Origin: Gp6-AA40 sp035263125
GTDB lineage: Bacteria > Acidobacteriota > Vicinamibacteria > Vicinamibacterales > UBA2999
Direction: 5' to 3'
DNA: 64,000 nucleotides
NCBI GenBank assembly: GCA_035263125.1
Contig: DATFRP010000359.1
Location: 31,986-95,985 of the forward strand
This document shows positions 36,384 to 45,044 of the stretch, piece after piece. The notes below the pieces were generated by a model. The model was given only the letters and a program-made list of their open reading frames with translations. It was not told the DNA's origin and did not search any database. Within the stretch, counting starts at the first letter, position 1, and each line of letters opens with the position of its first letter. A program made the position numbers and the translations under genes.

Positions 36384-37598
36384 ATGAGGTTCTCCTTCGC
36401 CGCCTTCCTGGTCCTTTTCCTCGTTCTCGTGTCGACGGGAACGATCGCGGCACAGCGACCACGGACGGCCGCGGCGCCCGCGTTGCCCGCTCTCTCGTAC
36501 TCCTGTATTCACCATCCCGATGTGCTCGAGTCGAAACCGGGAACCTGCCCCATCTGCAAGCTGGCGCTCGTCCCCGTGCGGCTCGACGGTGCGTGGATGT
36601 GTCCGGTGCATACCGCGGTGATCGAATCGGCCTCGGGCACATGCCGCTTGTGTCGTCGAACGCTCATTCCTGTGACGGTGTCGCTGACGTGGACCTGCCG
36701 TGACGATCGGTCCGAGCATCTCGAGCCTGGCAACTGCGCCGACGGATCACCGCGAATCGGAAAACGTGCGCTTCGGCCACATGGCAATCACAACCCGCAG
36801 CACGGCGGTCAGTTCTTCATGGCGCCCGACAACTGGCATCACCTCGAGGGCGCGTATCCCGCGCAGCGCGTATTCCGTTTGTACCTGTACGACGACTACG
36901 GACGCCCGCTCGCGGCCGACAAGATTCGCGCGGTGCAGGCGCGCGTGGTCACGAAGGAGAACTTCGATCCGGCCACGCGACAGACGACCGACGTCTTGGC
37001 GTTTGCGCTGAAGGCCGTTCGCAACCGTCCGTACCTCGAAGCCAGAGTCGACACGGCCGCGCTCCCTGCCGAGATGACCGCGAAGGTGCGCTTCGCGAAC
37101 GATCAACCTGAATACCGGTTCGACTTCACGTTCGAAAAGCTGACGAAGGAACCGTTCGTTCCGCTGGCGCCTGCCACGCAGGTGGCAGCGGCGGCAGCGC
37201 AACCAGCGGCGACGAGCGCTGCCCCCGTCACCACTGCACCGTCTGGACCGGACCCGGCTCTGACTCCGTTGCCGATCCCGAGCACGATGAGCGGCATCGT
37301 CGATCAACTGAAGACACGACAGCGGCAGGTTGGCGACCTGGTCATGCGTGGCGACTTCAGCGCAGTCTGGGTGCCGGCGTTCCAAGCCAAGGACCTGGCC
37401 ATTGCGCTCGAGCCTCATCTCGCGCATCTGTCTGACGCCAGGCGCAATGTCGCCGAGCCGGCGATCTCCGCCGTCGTCCGAACCGCATGGCTGCTCGATG
37501 CGGCGGGCGATGTCGGTAATCGTCAGCAGATCGAATCGGCCTACGGATTGTTTGCCGCCGCGGTCGCGGATCTCGCGACCGCTTTCGAAGGACTCTAG
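36384..37598 (+). CDS. exported protein with heavy-metal-binding (HMBD-like) domain
   Basis: 404 residues; signal peptide 1-25. Residues 38-62 read YSCIHHPDVLESKPGTCPICKLALVP, the CxxHP...CPxCxM/L-type metal-binding knuckle found in CusB- and CopA-associated proteins, followed by a second Cys/His knuckle (WMCPVHTAVIE...CRLCRRTLIP). Then HNPQHGGQFFMAPDNWHHLEG and a beta-sandwich segment, and a helical tail after residue 290 containing VRTAWLLDAAGD. Likely copper handling in the periplasm. Followed by a c-haem protein 2 bases later. Confidence 0.75.
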   Translation: MRFSFAAFLVLFLVLVSTGTIAAQRPRTAAAPALPALSYSCIHHPDVLESKPGTCPICKLALVPVRLDGAWMCPVHTAVIESASGTCRLCRRTLIPVTVSLTWTCRDDRSEHLEPGNCADGSPRIGKRALRPHGNHNPQHGGQFFMAPDNWHHLEGAYPAQRVFRLYLYDDYGRPLAADKIRAVQARVVTKENFDPATRQTTDVLAFALKAVRNRPYLEARVDTAALPAEMTAKVRFANDQPEYRFDFTFEKLTKEPFVPLAPATQVAAAAAQPAATSAAPVTTAPSGPDPALTPLPIPSTMSGIVDQLKTRQRQVGDLVMRGDFSAVWVPAFQAKDLAIALEPHLAHLSDARRNVAEPAISAVVRTAWLLDAAGDVGNRQQIESAYGLFAAAVADLATAFEGL

Positions 37599-37600
37599 GC

Positions 37601-38788
37601 GTGACTCCGATGATGCGTGTCGGCGCCGCTGCAATGCTCGCAGGCACGGCCGTCGTGTTGATGACGACCCGGAGCGAAGCACACAAACCGATCACGTCGC
37701 CCTACACCTATAACGAGGACGTCTTCCCGCTGCTCCGCGATCGATGCGGACGCTGTCACGTCAGCGGCGGCGTCGCGCCGATGTCGCTGATGACACACGC
37801 CGACACGGTTCCGTGGGGAGAATCGATCAAGGCCGAGCTCCTCGCCGGCTCGATGCCGCCGTGGAGCGTGGACAGCTCGCCCGGACGATTCCGCAACGTC
37901 GAGGGGCTCACCGCGCGGGAAATGAACGTGCTGCTCACATGGGTGACCGGCGGCACGCCGCCCGGCGACGACGACAAGAGCCCCAAGGCGACCGCGATCG
38001 ACACGGCATGGCGGCTGGGCGCACCTGATCTCACCCTGCAGATGCCGTCGGCGTTCGGCCTCAACGCCGACACACGTGAGACCACGGCGGAGTTCACGCT
38101 GACCACAGGATTGCGCGAGCGACGACTTGTACGCGCCGTCGATCTCCAACCAGGCACACCATCGATCGTTCGGGCCGCCACAGTCTCGGTGAAGCCGTCG
38201 AGTGCGGATGGCGTGGAACGCGTGCTGGCGCTCTGGCTGCCAGGGGACGATCCCGTTGCCCTCGATCAAGGCCTCGGCTTCGAGTTACCTGCAGGCGCCG
38301 AGCTCACGCTTCGAGTGCTCTATCGGAAGACGTGGGAGTACGAGCGCAAAGAGATGACCGACCGCAGCACGGTCGGCATCTACTTCGCCGACGCGAATGC
38401 GACACCCGTTGGCCGGACCGATTTCTCGGGTACGTTCGCAAGCACGCCTGCGAGCGGCGTCGGCCTGACACGGACACTCGATCGCGACGTCCGCGCGCTG
38501 GCAATCTATCCGGAATCTCGTGTTCCTGCTGGCACGAGCGTGAAGGCGGTCGCGAGGCGACCCGATGGGTCATTCGTGGATCTCATCGCGTTTCATCCTC
38601 GGCCGGATTGGGAGCGACGCTACTGGTTCACCGAGCCGATCGCTCTGCCCAAGGGAACCAGCATCAACATCGACGCAAAGATCGATGATGAGGGACCGCT
38701 GCTTCCGTTGAGTGTGGGTCCAACCGCTCCGCGCTCCACCGATTCCTCGGCATTGAAGTTGGTCCTCAACGTCGTCCCGGGACGTTAG
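37601..38788 (+). CDS. c-haem protein, ascorbate-dependent monooxygenase-like
   Basis: 395 residues from GTG 37601 (an ATG at 37610 is the alternative); signal peptide about 1-25. Haem motif CGRCH at residue 48 within FPLLRDRCGRCHVSGGVAPMSLMTHADTVPW, then AELLAGSMPPWSVD and LTWVTGGTPPGD, the pattern of acidobacterial monooxygenase-type cytochrome domains. The C-terminal half is a beta-sandwich without a clear copper-ligand set. Two bases after the metal-binding protein, so they are co-transcribed and may transfer copper or electrons. Confidence 0.72.
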   Translation: MTPMMRVGAAAMLAGTAVVLMTTRSEAHKPITSPYTYNEDVFPLLRDRCGRCHVSGGVAPMSLMTHADTVPWGESIKAELLAGSMPPWSVDSSPGRFRNVEGLTAREMNVLLTWVTGGTPPGDDDKSPKATAIDTAWRLGAPDLTLQMPSAFGLNADTRETTAEFTLTTGLRERRLVRAVDLQPGTPSIVRAATVSVKPSSADGVERVLALWLPGDDPVALDQGLGFELPAGAELTLRVLYRKTWEYERKEMTDRSTVGIYFADANATPVGRTDFSGTFASTPASGVGLTRTLDRDVRALAIYPESRVPAGTSVKAVARRPDGSFVDLIAFHPRPDWERRYWFTEPIALPKGTSINIDAKIDDEGPLLPLSVGPTAPRSTDSSALKLVLNVVPGR

Positions 38789-38849
38789 TGGTCCGGCTGA
38801 AGCCGGACACGACGTACTGTCTGCATTCCGAATTCTGCATTCTGCATTA
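38786..38849. repeat. stop-codon hairpin followed by a partial TAATGCAG element
   Basis: TAG stop at 38786-38788 is followed by TGGTCCGGCTGAAGCCGGACACGACG, a hairpin of the same design as 36326. Then ACTGTCTGCATTCCGAATTCTGCATTCTGCATTA, whose last TTA (38847-38849) is, on the minus strand, the TAA stop of the quinone oxidoreductase. So this 60-base convergent spacer supplies or abuts both stop codons. Confidence 0.75.
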
Positions 38850-39815
38850 CGGCGTCAGTATCATCTTCCCCGCCGTCCGCCTTCCTTCGAGATCCTCGTG
38901 CGCTTTCTTCGCCTCGGCGAGCGACATCACCTGATCGATGCGCACTCGAAGTGTGCCGTCGGCAAGCCACGTGAACACGTCGGTCGCTCGCCACATCAGC
39001 TCGTCGCGCGTCGCCATGTACTGATTCAACCCGGGGCGAGTCAGGAACAGCGAGCCCTTGATGCCAAGCGTTGCGGGGTTGAATCCCGTGACCTGGCCAC
39101 TCGAGAACCCGAAGAGCGCGAGGCAGCCTCGCGGGCGCAGACAATTCAGGCTCTTCTCGAAGGTGTCGTGGCCGACCGAGTCGTAGACCACATCGACGCC
39201 GCGTCCACTAGTCAGACGCTTGACTTCCGCCTCGAAGTTCTGGCGCGTGTAAATGATGATCTCATGTGCGCCGGCCTCCCCTGCGATGCGCGCTTTCGCG
39301 TCAGTGCCGACAGTGGCGATCACGCGCGCACCGCAGATGCGCGCCGCCTGTGTCACCGCCTGACCGACCCCGCCGGCTGCGGCGTGCACGAGCGCAGTGT
39401 CACCCGCTTTCAGCGGAAAGGTGCTGCGGGTCAGGTAGTGCGCGGTCAGTCCCTGCAGCATGACCGCCGCTCCCAACTGCAGATCGACAGATGCCGGCAG
39501 CGGAACGAGCTTCCACGTGGGCACGACGGCGTACTCGGCGTACGAGCCCAACGTCATCGCATATCCGACACGGTCGCCGGCCTTGACCTCGGTGACGCCA
39601 GGGCCGACATCGGACACGACACCAGCACCTTCGGAGCCGATCACGAACGGCGTCGGCGTCTTCAGCAGGCCGGTGCGGTGCTGCACGTCGAGATAGTTCA
39701 CCCCGGACGCGGCGATCTTGATGAGCGCTTCGCCGGGGCCCGGGCGGGGAACGTCAATCTCCTCGGACCGCAGGACCTCGGGGCCTCCATACGCGTGCAC
39801 ACGAACGGCTATCAC
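38847..39815 (-). CDS. NADPH:quinone oxidoreductase / zeta-crystallin-like MDR
   Basis: 322 residues. Medium-chain reductase fold: GSEGAGVVSDVGPGVTEV, Rossmann segment VHAAAGGVGQAVTQAARICGARVIATVG (GxGxxG-like AAGGVG), GVDVVYDSVGHDTFEKSLNCL and LEGRRTAGKMILTP. No zinc ligands, as in the QOR branch. Probably a cytosolic quinone or enal reductase. Its stop codon is provided by the repeat at 38836-38849. Confidence 0.93.
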   Translation of the reverse strand: MIAVRVHAYGGPEVLRSEEIDVPRPGPGEALIKIAASGVNYLDVQHRTGLLKTPTPFVIGSEGAGVVSDVGPGVTEVKAGDRVGYAMTLGSYAEYAVVPTWKLVPLPASVDLQLGAAVMLQGLTAHYLTRSTFPLKAGDTALVHAAAGGVGQAVTQAARICGARVIATVGTDAKARIAGEAGAHEIIIYTRQNFEAEVKRLTSGRGVDVVYDSVGHDTFEKSLNCLRPRGCLALFGFSSGQVTGFNPATLGIKGSLFLTRPGLNQYMATRDELMWRATDVFTWLADGTLRVRIDQVMSLAEAKKAHEDLEGRRTAGKMILTP

Positions 39816-39826
39816 ACAGAATCCTT

Positions 39827-39928
39827 TCTTGGTCCTTGGTCCTTAGTACTTGTTGCTTGGTCCGTTCTTGGTCCCGGGTCCTTGGTCCATCTTAGCCATC
39901 GGTCGCACATCCTCCGGGACCAAGGACA
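39827..39928. repeat. TTGGTCC tandem/dispersed repeat
   Basis: Upstream of the quinone oxidoreductase: TTGGTCC occurs five times with spacing 7-19 bases (CTTGGTCCTTGGTCCTTAG, GCTTGGTCC, TCTTGGTCCC, CTTGGTCCAT), and the inverted GGGACCAAGGAC is at 39917-39928, giving a potential hairpin. Related inverted words recur at 42646-42672. Confidence 0.65.
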
Positions 39929-40059
39929 AAGTGGGGCTGCTTTTTCGTGGCGTTCAGAGAATCCGAAACCTTCCTGAGGGGAAGCGGCAGTTTCTCACAC
40001 AGGTCGAAGGTCTGCAGGACGATTCGATCCGACCCCAATTCCCCCTAAGATTAAAGTAG

Positions 40060-40433
40060 ATGAAAGTAGACGCCGCCGCCCGTCGTGCGGTTATTGGCGT
40101 AGGAGACTACTCAGGGCGCCGCAGAATGAGCGCGTCCTGTGCTCGACGAGCCCTGCAGCACGGCCTCCGCGTCAATTCGTTCGCCTCCTGACCCCGGAGA
40201 ACAGACGGCTGCTGGCACTGATCCGCGACCGCAGACCGGAGTCCGTCGCGGAGCTGGTCGCCATGACCGGGCGGGCACAGCCGAACCTCACGAGGACGCT
40301 CGCGAAGCCCGAAGCCGCCGGCTTCATCCGGATGAAGAGCGTCGGCCGCCGCAACGCGCCGAGCGTGACCGTCAAGCGCATCGTCGTGGAGATCGATCCG
40401 TGCTCGGATCGCGACCGGCTGCGCGTCGCCTGA
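40060..40433 (+). pseudogene. broken COG4190 / TumA-like antitoxin or HTH regulator
   Basis: An ATG at 40060 opens 43 residues ending ...HGLRVNSFAS and a TGA at 40189-40191. Immediately after, in another frame (from 40182), the homologous continuation reads LLTPENRRLLALIRDRRPES, VAELVAMTGRAQPNLTRTLA, GFIRMKSVGRRNAPSVTV and ends at 40433. Intact proteins of this winged-HTH family read ...FAS-(about 7 residues)-LLTPENR... in one frame, so a short deletion and frameshift have split it. Such proteins are often paired with TumE-type toxins, and no toxin gene is visible. A CCGACCCCAATT word precedes the ATG. Confidence 0.72.
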
Positions 40434-40484
40434 GCGCGCGACGCGCAGCGGGCAAGCTGTGGCAGAATCTGCCCAGGACACCGC

Positions 40485-41525
40485 GTGGTCAGACTGCTTG
40501 CTCTCGTCCTGATTCTTCCCCTCGCCGGTTGCCTGGAGCGTCATGTCCGGCGTGATGCTTCGACGGCGGCCACCCAGACATCATCATCAGCCCGCGTCAC
40601 CGGGCGTGTGCTGGATGCCGGTACAGGCGAACCGATCGCTGGTGTCCGTGCGAGTCTGGCGTCCGCGGCGCGGGTCAGCCTGCCGCGCCTCCTGCCGGAG
40701 ATCCAGACCGACGCCGACGGCGTGTTCACCTTTGGCGATCTGCCGCCGGGCAGCTGGCGCGTTCACGTGCAGAAGAGGGGGTACTACTACGGTACCGCCG
40801 GGCAGCCTCCTGTCATCGAGGTCGTCGAAGGCGCGGCAACGACGGTGACGATCCTGCTGGAACGGGGCGGTGCGGTTACCGGCCGTGTGCTCGACTCGCG
40901 CGGGTTGCCGGTGGGGGATCTGTGGGTCACGGCGCTCCAGCCCGTGCAGCGCCCGGACGGAACCATCATGTCCATGGAGCGGGCTACCGAACGGACAAAC
41001 GATCTGGGCGAATTCCGGTTGGCCGGACTGCCGCCGGGCGACTACTACGTGGTCGCCCGACTGCGAGTCCCGCCGTTTACTGAGACCCCGCTGCCGAGCA
41101 AGACCATGTTTGTGGAGACGTACTATCCGGGCGCCGCGGGCATCACGGCCGCCAGCCCTGTTGTCGTCACGCTCGGGGCGACGACGCAGTCCATCGACTT
41201 TCAGATGCGCTCCGCGGCGGCGTATCACGTGCTGGGCGTCGCCGTCGACGCCCGCGGGCGTCCCGCGGCTGGCGCACGGATACTGCTTTCGCACGGTCGA
41301 GCCGGCACAATCACAACAATTTTCGACGGGACCGCTGAGGCCAATGGCACGTTCCGTATCGTCAATGTCCCCGAAGGGACGTATCGCGTCCAGGCGGACG
41401 TGCTGGTGGTGACGCGTTCCGGGACTGGTTCCTCGACCTCGGCGTGGTTCCATGGCGCGCCCGTGGAGATTTTCGTGCAGGGCGGTGATGTCACCGGTGT
41501 CCGTGTGACGGCGGGACAGCCCTAG
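40485..41525 (+). CDS. lipoprotein with tandem carboxypeptidase-regulatory-like domains
   Basis: 346 residues, GTG start. Lipobox LPLAGC at residue 16, so an outer-membrane or envelope lipoprotein. Three carboxypeptidase-regulatory-like Ig modules: VTGRVLDAGTGEPIAGVRA...GVFTFGDLPPGSWRVHV, VTGRVLDSRGLPVGDL...GEFRLAGLPPGDYYVVA, and VLGVAVDARGRPAAGARI...GTFRIVNVPEGTYRV. Function unknown; such proteins are common in Acidobacteriota. Paralogous to the next gene, 4 bases downstream. Confidence 0.82.
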   Translation: MVRLLALVLILPLAGCLERHVRRDASTAATQTSSSARVTGRVLDAGTGEPIAGVRASLASAARVSLPRLLPEIQTDADGVFTFGDLPPGSWRVHVQKRGYYYGTAGQPPVIEVVEGAATTVTILLERGGAVTGRVLDSRGLPVGDLWVTALQPVQRPDGTIMSMERATERTNDLGEFRLAGLPPGDYYVVARLRVPPFTETPLPSKTMFVETYYPGAAGITAASPVVVTLGATTQSIDFQMRSAAAYHVLGVAVDARGRPAAGARILLSHGRAGTITTIFDGTAEANGTFRIVNVPEGTYRVQADVLVVTRSGTGSSTSAWFHGAPVEIFVQGGDVTGVRVTAGQP

Positions 41526-41529
41526 AACC

Positions 41530-42585
41530 ATGGCTCGTTGGGTCCGTCTCGCCATCATCCTCGTCCTGGCGGCGCAGCACCCGGCCCTCGCCCAGTCGTC
41601 AACGGGCGGCTTCGTCGGTGTCGTCGTCGACATCATGACAGGCGAACCCGTCGCTGGCGCACTCGTGTCGCTGATCGCTCGGCCGGCTGGCGTACCTCCT
41701 CCTCCGCGATCGGCCCAGACGAATACGGAAGGTTTATTCGTCTTCGTCGGTGTCCCTGAAGGACGATGGCGCGTTCAGGTGCAGAAGTCGGGCTTCTTCG
41801 TCGTCGGGGCAAACGGGCAGGCGCCTGAGGTCGAAATCAGGGCGGCGAGTGTCGTCGAGGGCGTCATCCAGGTGGATCGCGGCGGCGCGATCGCCGGCCG
41901 CATGGTCGACGCGAAGGGCAGCCCCGTCAGCGAGGTGTTCGTCACTGCCGTGCCGCGAATCCCGTCAGGCGATCGCGCTGCTGGCCCGTTGCCGAGCACC
42001 GGGAATGCGCAGACCAATGATCTGGGGGAATTCCGGTTGTCAGGCCTGCCTCCTGGTGAGTACTACCTCGTCGGGCGGCCGAGACCTTTGCCGACTGCCA
42101 CCGGGGCTGTCGCAATCCCCGTTGTGGTCGTCCAGAGTTACTACCCCGGTGTGGCCGACCAGGCGCAGGCGGCGCCCCTAGTCGTGACGCGTGGCGTCAC
42201 AACGTCGGCGCCGGACTGGCGGATGCTCGCAATCATCCGACCCTCGCGTGCCGGGGACGCCGTGGCCGCCTCTCCGCAACGCGCGCCAGCTCCGCAACGC
42301 GCGACAGGTCCGCGTCGGCGGGTATCCGGTGTGGTGCTGGATCCCGATGGGCGCCTGGCGCCGGGGGCCAGGGTGGAGCTCGTGCCAGTCGACCGGCAAA
42401 CTGTGCCCGGTGCCCCGCTTGTCACCACCGCACGGCCGGACGGGACCTTCCTGATCGGCAACGTCCCCGCCGGCACCTATCTGGTTGATGCGATGCTGGC
42501 GAGCCGATTGGAAGCGAGTCGCGTACACCGGGTCGTTGTCGAGAACGCCGACGTCACCGGCCTGACGATCGCAATCGTGAGATAG
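41530..42585 (+). CDS. exported protein with carboxypeptidase-regulatory-like domains
   Basis: 351 residues; signal peptide 1-20 (RWVRLAIILVLAAQHPALAQ). Modules: FVGVVVDIMTGEPVAGALV...LFVFVGVPEGRWRVQVQKSG, IAGRMVDAKGSPVSEVFV...GEFRLSGLPPGEYYLVGR, and VSGVVLDPDGRLAPGARVEL...GTFLIGNVPAGTYLV. It matches the previous protein module by module, including the EYYLVGR/DYYVVAR and YYPG segments, so this is a tandem duplication in which one copy is lipidated and the other is not. Confidence 0.82.
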   Translation: MARWVRLAIILVLAAQHPALAQSSTGGFVGVVVDIMTGEPVAGALVSLIARPAGVPPPPRSAQTNTEGLFVFVGVPEGRWRVQVQKSGFFVVGANGQAPEVEIRAASVVEGVIQVDRGGAIAGRMVDAKGSPVSEVFVTAVPRIPSGDRAAGPLPSTGNAQTNDLGEFRLSGLPPGEYYLVGRPRPLPTATGAVAIPVVVVQSYYPGVADQAQAAPLVVTRGVTTSAPDWRMLAIIRPSRAGDAVAASPQRAPAPQRATGPRRRVSGVVLDPDGRLAPGARVELVPVDRQTVPGAPLVTTARPDGTFLIGNVPAGTYLVDAMLASRLEASRVHRVVVENADVTGLTIAIVR

Positions 42586-42645
42586 CCAGATCGACTTGGA
42601 CGCGAGGAAGGATCCATAAGTGTTGCGCCGCGAGGGCGGACGAAG

Positions 42646-42672
42646 CACCAAGCCCTAAGGACCAGGGACCAC
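42646..42672. repeat. ACCAAGCC/AAGGACCAGGGACC word
   Basis: GCACCAAGCCCTAAGGACCAGGGACCA in the convergent spacer between the regulatory-domain gene and the glycosyltransferase. It is the inverted form of the TTGGTCC/GGGTCC words at 39827-39890. Confidence 0.5.
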
Positions 42673-42675
42673 CTC

Positions 42676-43794
42676 CTAACCCAACTCTCCCGTGATTGTG
42701 TCGCAGATCTTACCGGTCACGGCATCCCAGGTGAGATCGGCCCGATACTTCTGATGCCCGCGTTCGCCAAACTCGCGAGCCATCGCCGGTTCTTTCAGCA
42801 GCGCGATCATCTGTCGGGCGAGCGCGGCGCTGTCACGCGGCGGGACCAGGAAGCCCGTGCGTCCATGCTCGATGATCTCCGGCATCGCGCAGATGTTGGT
42901 TCCGATGCACGGACATCGATGCGCCATCGCTTCCGCGAAGACGATGCCGAACGGTTCGTACAGCGACGGCATCACGAAGACTGAGGCGCGGGTGTACTCA
43001 TCGAGGAGACGTTCCAGATCGGCGGGGTTCGTCTTCGATAGAGGCCCGACGCTGCGCACGCCAGGTGGGACCTCCTCCAACCTGCGTCCGACGATCGTCA
43101 ACTCCGCATCCGGAATCTCCGCTCGAACGATCCTGAACGCGTCGAGGAGATACGCGCCTCCCTTTCGCTCGAAATCGAGCCCGACGAAGAGAATTCGAGG
43201 CACGCTGTAATCTTTCCCCTTCGTCCCTCGAATGTGAGGCAGATTCACCCCTGCGCCCACCGGAAAGACTTTCCGCCGACTGACCCCGTTGTCCTCCACG
43301 AACGAGTCGGCGAGCCAGCGGCTCATCGGAAACACGAGATCGATTCGACCGTACAACTCGCGCTCGTATTTCAACGTCGCGTCGATGTGGCGCGCGCTGA
43401 TGGCGGGATGTCCGTACGGGCTCTTGAGGAGCACAGCCAGGTTGCCGTCGTGATAGGAGACGACCGGCTTTCCGCCCCGCGTCAAGTCGTACCAGGCGCC
43501 GACCTGCAGAATCGCGTCGTAGTCGACGGCCGGAATGCCGCCAAGCGCCCGCTTCGCCTGACGCGTCATTGCTCGGTAGTAACCGAGGTTCAAGTGATAC
43601 TTGAAACGCCAGCGGGCCATGTCGGGCTGAACGCTGAGCGCCTTGTAGAGTGTGCGCTCGACGGTACCCGCCTCGGCGGGAATGGCGGCCCGCAGCGCGC
43701 CGCGCCGCTGCAATGCCTCGAACAGGTATCGGCTCGATCCGGACCACAAGTGCGGATTGAACGGATCGCCATCGATCACACCAACGAGCTTCAC
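42676..43794 (-). CDS. GT4 family glycosyltransferase
   Basis: 372 residues, GT-B fold. N-terminal MKLVGVIDGDPFNPHLWSGS; nucleotide-sugar part RILFVGLDFERKGGAYLLDAF, AELTIVGRRL and SLYEPFGIVFAEAMAHRCPCIG, containing the E-x7-E motif of retaining GT4 enzymes. Overlaps the polysaccharide deacetylase by ATGA. Likely adds a hexose to a surface glycan. Confidence 0.93.
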   Translation of the reverse strand: MKLVGVIDGDPFNPHLWSGSSRYLFEALQRRGALRAAIPAEAGTVERTLYKALSVQPDMARWRFKYHLNLGYYRAMTRQAKRALGGIPAVDYDAILQVGAWYDLTRGGKPVVSYHDGNLAVLLKSPYGHPAISARHIDATLKYERELYGRIDLVFPMSRWLADSFVEDNGVSRRKVFPVGAGVNLPHIRGTKGKDYSVPRILFVGLDFERKGGAYLLDAFRIVRAEIPDAELTIVGRRLEEVPPGVRSVGPLSKTNPADLERLLDEYTRASVFVMPSLYEPFGIVFAEAMAHRCPCIGTNICAMPEIIEHGRTGFLVPPRDSAALARQMIALLKEPAMAREFGERGHQKYRADLTWDAVTGKICDTITGELG

Positions 43795-44852
43795 GACGCG
43801 CCCGCCCCATGTGCCGCCGATCGACGACGATGACGGCGGCCGGCGTAGAGCGGGGCTTCGAGCAGGTGCAGTCGGACGAAGTCACGATTCCGCACGATCG
43901 CTTCGCTCATGAGAAACCGCGGGACGTAGTACGGATCGATTGGTGCCCGAACCTGCCGGCCGTCGATGATGAAGCCGTACTTGTATCCGCAGCGAGCGAG
44001 CACAGGGCCCTCCGCTCCTGCGTATCGCGCGTTCGGATAGCAGAACAGATCGACCTCGCGTTGCAGGTGGTTCGCAATCACCGCGCGCGACACGCTCAGT
44101 TCTCTCGTCATCGCGGCTTCGTCGAGTCCCTCGAGAATCGCGTGCGTGTGTGTATGTGATCCGAAGGTGATTCCCTGTCGCGACATCTCTCGCGCCTGAT
44201 CCCATGTCATGACGTACCCGCCCAGCGGCTCGAGGCTGGCGCCGATGCTGCGGAGGTACGCCTGGATGCGGACACATCGTTCGCCTTCCGGTACGCGCTT
44301 CAGGGCCTCGACCCAGTGCTCGCAGAGCGCGCCGGGCAGCGAAACGGCCGGCTTGGGATGCGACGCCGGCCACGCGTCTACGAGTGCGGCGAGCACGCCA
44401 TCGGCGCCCCCGCGGCTCGCGACCTGATGCGTCTTGGTCACGACATCTTCAGTCCAGAACAGACGATCGTGCTCGAGCGCATCGCTGACGACGAACACCG
44501 TCGCGGGGACCTGCGCCTCACGCAGGATCGGGAAGGCCACCGAATATGTGTCGAGCCAGCCGTCGTCGAAGGTCAGCGCGAACAACGCGCGCGTGGTCGG
44601 TGCGTCGGCGTTCACGAGCGTCGCAAGATCGACGATGTCGCCAACGCTCTGCATCCACTGAATCTGGCCGGCGAGCGTGTCCGGCGCGATCCACATCGCG
44701 CTGTGCACGTGGTCGGCTGCAGCGGCGGCCGCGGGAATGACGCGATGGTAGGCCATCACGTAGCGACCGCCTGGACGCCCCACCAGGTGATCGAGGGGAT
44801 AGCTTCGCCCGATGACGCGCGCGGCTGCCTGCTTCAGGGCGAAGAGCGACAC
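43791..44852 (-). CDS. polysaccharide deacetylase (CE4/NodB fold)
   Basis: 353 residues. NodB motif 1 FALTFDDGWLDTY at about residue 92 and motif 2 SHTHTHAIL (H-x3-H zinc ligands) at about 235, then MTRELSVSRAVIANHLQREVDLFCYPNARYAG for motif 3. Similar exosortase-associated or capsule deacetylases start with a short N-terminal segment and YVMAYHRVIP. Metal-dependent removal of N-acetyl groups from glycans; pairs with the glycosyltransferase. Confidence 0.92.
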   Translation of the reverse strand: MSLFALKQAAARVIGRSYPLDHLVGRPGGRYVMAYHRVIPAAAAAADHVHSAMWIAPDTLAGQIQWMQSVGDIVDLATLVNADAPTTRALFALTFDDGWLDTYSVAFPILREAQVPATVFVVSDALEHDRLFWTEDVVTKTHQVASRGGADGVLAALVDAWPASHPKPAVSLPGALCEHWVEALKRVPEGERCVRIQAYLRSIGASLEPLGGYVMTWDQAREMSRQGITFGSHTHTHAILEGLDEAAMTRELSVSRAVIANHLQREVDLFCYPNARYAGAEGPVLARCGYKYGFIIDGRQVRAPIDPYYVPRFLMSEAIVRNRDFVRLHLLEAPLYAGRRHRRRSAAHGAGAS

Positions 44853-44989
44853 ACAGTAGTACCTACCACCCGATGTGCGCTCCGGTCACTCCAGTGTTCC
44901 CCCGGGGACGCGCTTGGCCAATCCTGCACAGAGGATCGCCACGGCGGAGAGCGCCGCGGGTATCGCCGCCGCATGAAACAGATCTCGCA

Positions 44990-45042
44990 AGGCCTCAGGG
45001 CCCAGGCCTCAGGGCCCAGGGTTGGTCTAGGCCCCAGGAGGC
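44990..45042. repeat. GGCCTCAGGGCCCA tandem repeat
   Basis: Two copies of GGCCTCAGGGCCCA in tandem followed by TAGGCCCCAGGAGGCC in the 190-base spacer between the deacetylase start and the sulfatase stop. The same word, as CCTGAGGCCCGGGCCCTGAGG, lies inside the dnaK coding sequence at 48529-48550, and a diverged form is at 47965-48005. Confidence 0.68.
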
Positions 45043-45044
45043 CT

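Noticed and set aside
39850..40059. 69-residue frame ending before the broken antitoxin gene
   Set aside because: Starts inside TTGGTCC repeats; the end (RIRNLPEGKRQFLTQVEG) looks protein-like, but I could not match it to a TumE toxin or other family.
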